From the NCBI GenBank assembly GCA_023424865.1, contig JAFADM010000368.1, positions 1 through 6,582 on the forward strand: DNA of 6,582 nucleotides. The letters run 5' to 3'. The first letter of the stretch is position 1, and every line of letters begins with the position of its first letter. Made by a program: the position numbers and the translations under genes. The stretch comes from Bacillota bacterium (GTDB lineage: Bacteria; Bacillota_A; Clostridia; DSM-8532). Below are positions 5,812-6,582 of this stretch, piece after piece. The notes under the pieces are model-generated. The model was not told the DNA's origin. It saw only the letters and a program-made list of their open reading frames with translations, and did no database searches.

Positions 5812-6582
5812 TTAGTTCATTTTCTCACCGTTATCGATGTCCACCTGGCCTTCAAAGAAGTAGGCATTATTCATTTTGATAATCTCTCTGAAAAAGGTGA
5901 TGGGCACATAGGTGGAGCCGTTTTTGGTTTCGGGTGCATTCCCCAGCTTAACCGTCTCCCCCTTGTCATTGACATAGCTGTCCTTAAACAGGGTAACGGC
6001 AATACCGTTATTCAGGGTAGCCTTTTTCAGGCTGTTATCCCAGGATACCTGGTGCCCCAGTGCTTCGGCCACAGCCCGCAGGGGAACCATAACCATCTGC
6101 TCCTCATTGAAATAGGGTTCGGGAGCATCTATAAATGCGCCGTTAACTGTGATCTTTACCGGGTAAGCGGTAACGCCTCCGTCAGTTTCCTCTCCGGAGG
6201 GAACGGGTTCATCCTGAGCATCCAGGACAACCACGGTAATGGGCGTGGTTTGAGCCGGCAGGCTTTTTGTAATAAAATCATACACAACCGCCAGGTTTTT
6301 ATCGGTAAGCTCACCCTTATAGGTTTCTCCCGACTGAGTTACAACGGCGGTGGTGTCGGAAAGGTTCAGCTTGAGCATATTGTCGGAGCTGATGAGATTT
6401 TTGTCAAAGTGGTCCACCGACACATTGAGTGGATCTTCCAAATCCACCGCATAAACAGGCGGGGTGTACTGAGGCGGATAAATCATTATCATGGGCAAAG
6501 TGGCATCGTAGTAGCCTGTAAATTCAGCCCCCACTGCCAGCGGCTCATCGGTCAGCGCAAAGGCCTCCGGTGTAATCCTGAA
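5812..6582 (-). CDS. Copper amine oxidase N-terminal (stalk) domain protein; C-terminal part
   Basis: The frame is open from the right edge to a TAA at 5814-5812, giving 256 residues that lack the N-terminus. The first half ('YYDATLPMIMIYPPQY' at about 24-39, then 'DKNLISSDNMLKLNLSD') resembles a beta-rich region seen in clostridial surface proteins of this type. A linker rich in Glu and Gly follows ('VPSGEETDGG'). The last ~105 residues are a Cu_amine_oxidN1-type stalk domain with typical markers: 'ITVNGAFIDAPEPYF', 'MVMVPLRAVAEALGHQVSWD', 'KKATLNNGIAVTLF' and 'STYVPITFFREII'. Despite the name, these domains do not bind copper or catalyse oxidation; they are found in secreted or cell-wall proteins of Firmicutes, often with substrate or wall contact roles. 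A signal peptide would be expected outside the window. A GTG at 6534 is in frame but has no ribosome binding site, so it is not taken as the start. Confidence 0.88.
   Translation of the reverse strand, partial: FRITPEAFALTDEPLAVGAEFTGYYDATLPMIMIYPPQYTPPVYAVDLEDPLNVSVDHFDKNLISSDNMLKLNLSDTTAVVTQSGETYKGELTDKNLAVVYDFITKSLPAQTTPITVVVLDAQDEPVPSGEETDGGVTAYPVKITVNGAFIDAPEPYFNEEQMVMVPLRAVAEALGHQVSWDNSLKKATLNNGIAVTLFKDSYVNDKGETVKLGNAPETKNGSTYVPITFFREIIKMNNAYFFEGQVDIDNGEKMN

Noticed and set aside
6532..6534. GTG as the start of the stalk-domain protein
   Set aside because: No ribosome binding site precedes it and the frame stays open with plausible coding sequence to the window edge, so the gene is partial.

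Overview
The window looks like a chromosomal stretch from a Gram-positive anaerobe of the Clostridia. This rests on strong AGGAGG-type ribosome binding sites, near-consensus sigma-A promoters, roughly balanced GC judged by eye, and a copper-amine-oxidase-N-type stalk protein of a kind common in that class. No species can be named. I see no mobile element, CRISPR array, rRNA or tRNA gene.

Layout, left to right. (1) Positions 1-356, minus strand: the N-terminal 118 codons of a multi-spanning membrane protein, probably a CPBP-type (CAAX protease-like) protein. It starts at GTG behind AGGAGG and continues past the left edge. (2) Positions 357-551: a divergent intergenic region with an extended -10 promoter reading left and a perfect consensus sigma-A promoter (TTGACA-17 nt-TATAAT) reading right. 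The rightward -10 and start point lie inside a 40-bp imperfect palindrome. (3) Positions 552-1007, plus: a small FMN-binding split-barrel protein of the pyridoxamine-phosphate-oxidase superfamily. Its stop codon lies in the loop of a strong intrinsic terminator. (4) Positions 1083-2348, minus: a two-domain protein joining an HD-superfamily phosphohydrolase to a complete DUF429 (predicted RNase H-fold) domain. (5) Positions 2458-4728, minus: a large cytoplasmic protein resembling (alpha/alpha)-toroid polysaccharide lyases of the heparinase II/III type. (6) Positions 4729-4899: a compact divergent control region. (7) Positions 4900-5763, plus: an AraC-family regulator with an N-terminal sensor domain. 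(8) Positions 5812-6582, minus: the C-terminal 256 residues of a stalk-domain protein whose start lies beyond the right edge.

How they may work together. The AraC regulator and the lyase-like gene are divergent and share a 171-bp control region. Within it, two GTTTGTCA repeats 18 bp apart each carry one of the two opposing -35 boxes. The simplest reading is a local sugar- or oligosaccharide-responsive regulator controlling the lyase-like enzyme and itself. The HD-DUF429 gene lies 109 bp downstream of the lyase on the same strand with no clear terminator between them. It may therefore be co-transcribed, although nothing in its sequence links it to carbohydrate use. The outer genes appear to be separate units.

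The most unusual items are the HD-DUF429 fusion, the 40-bp palindrome on the flavoprotein promoter, and the repeat arrangement in the araC/lyase control region.
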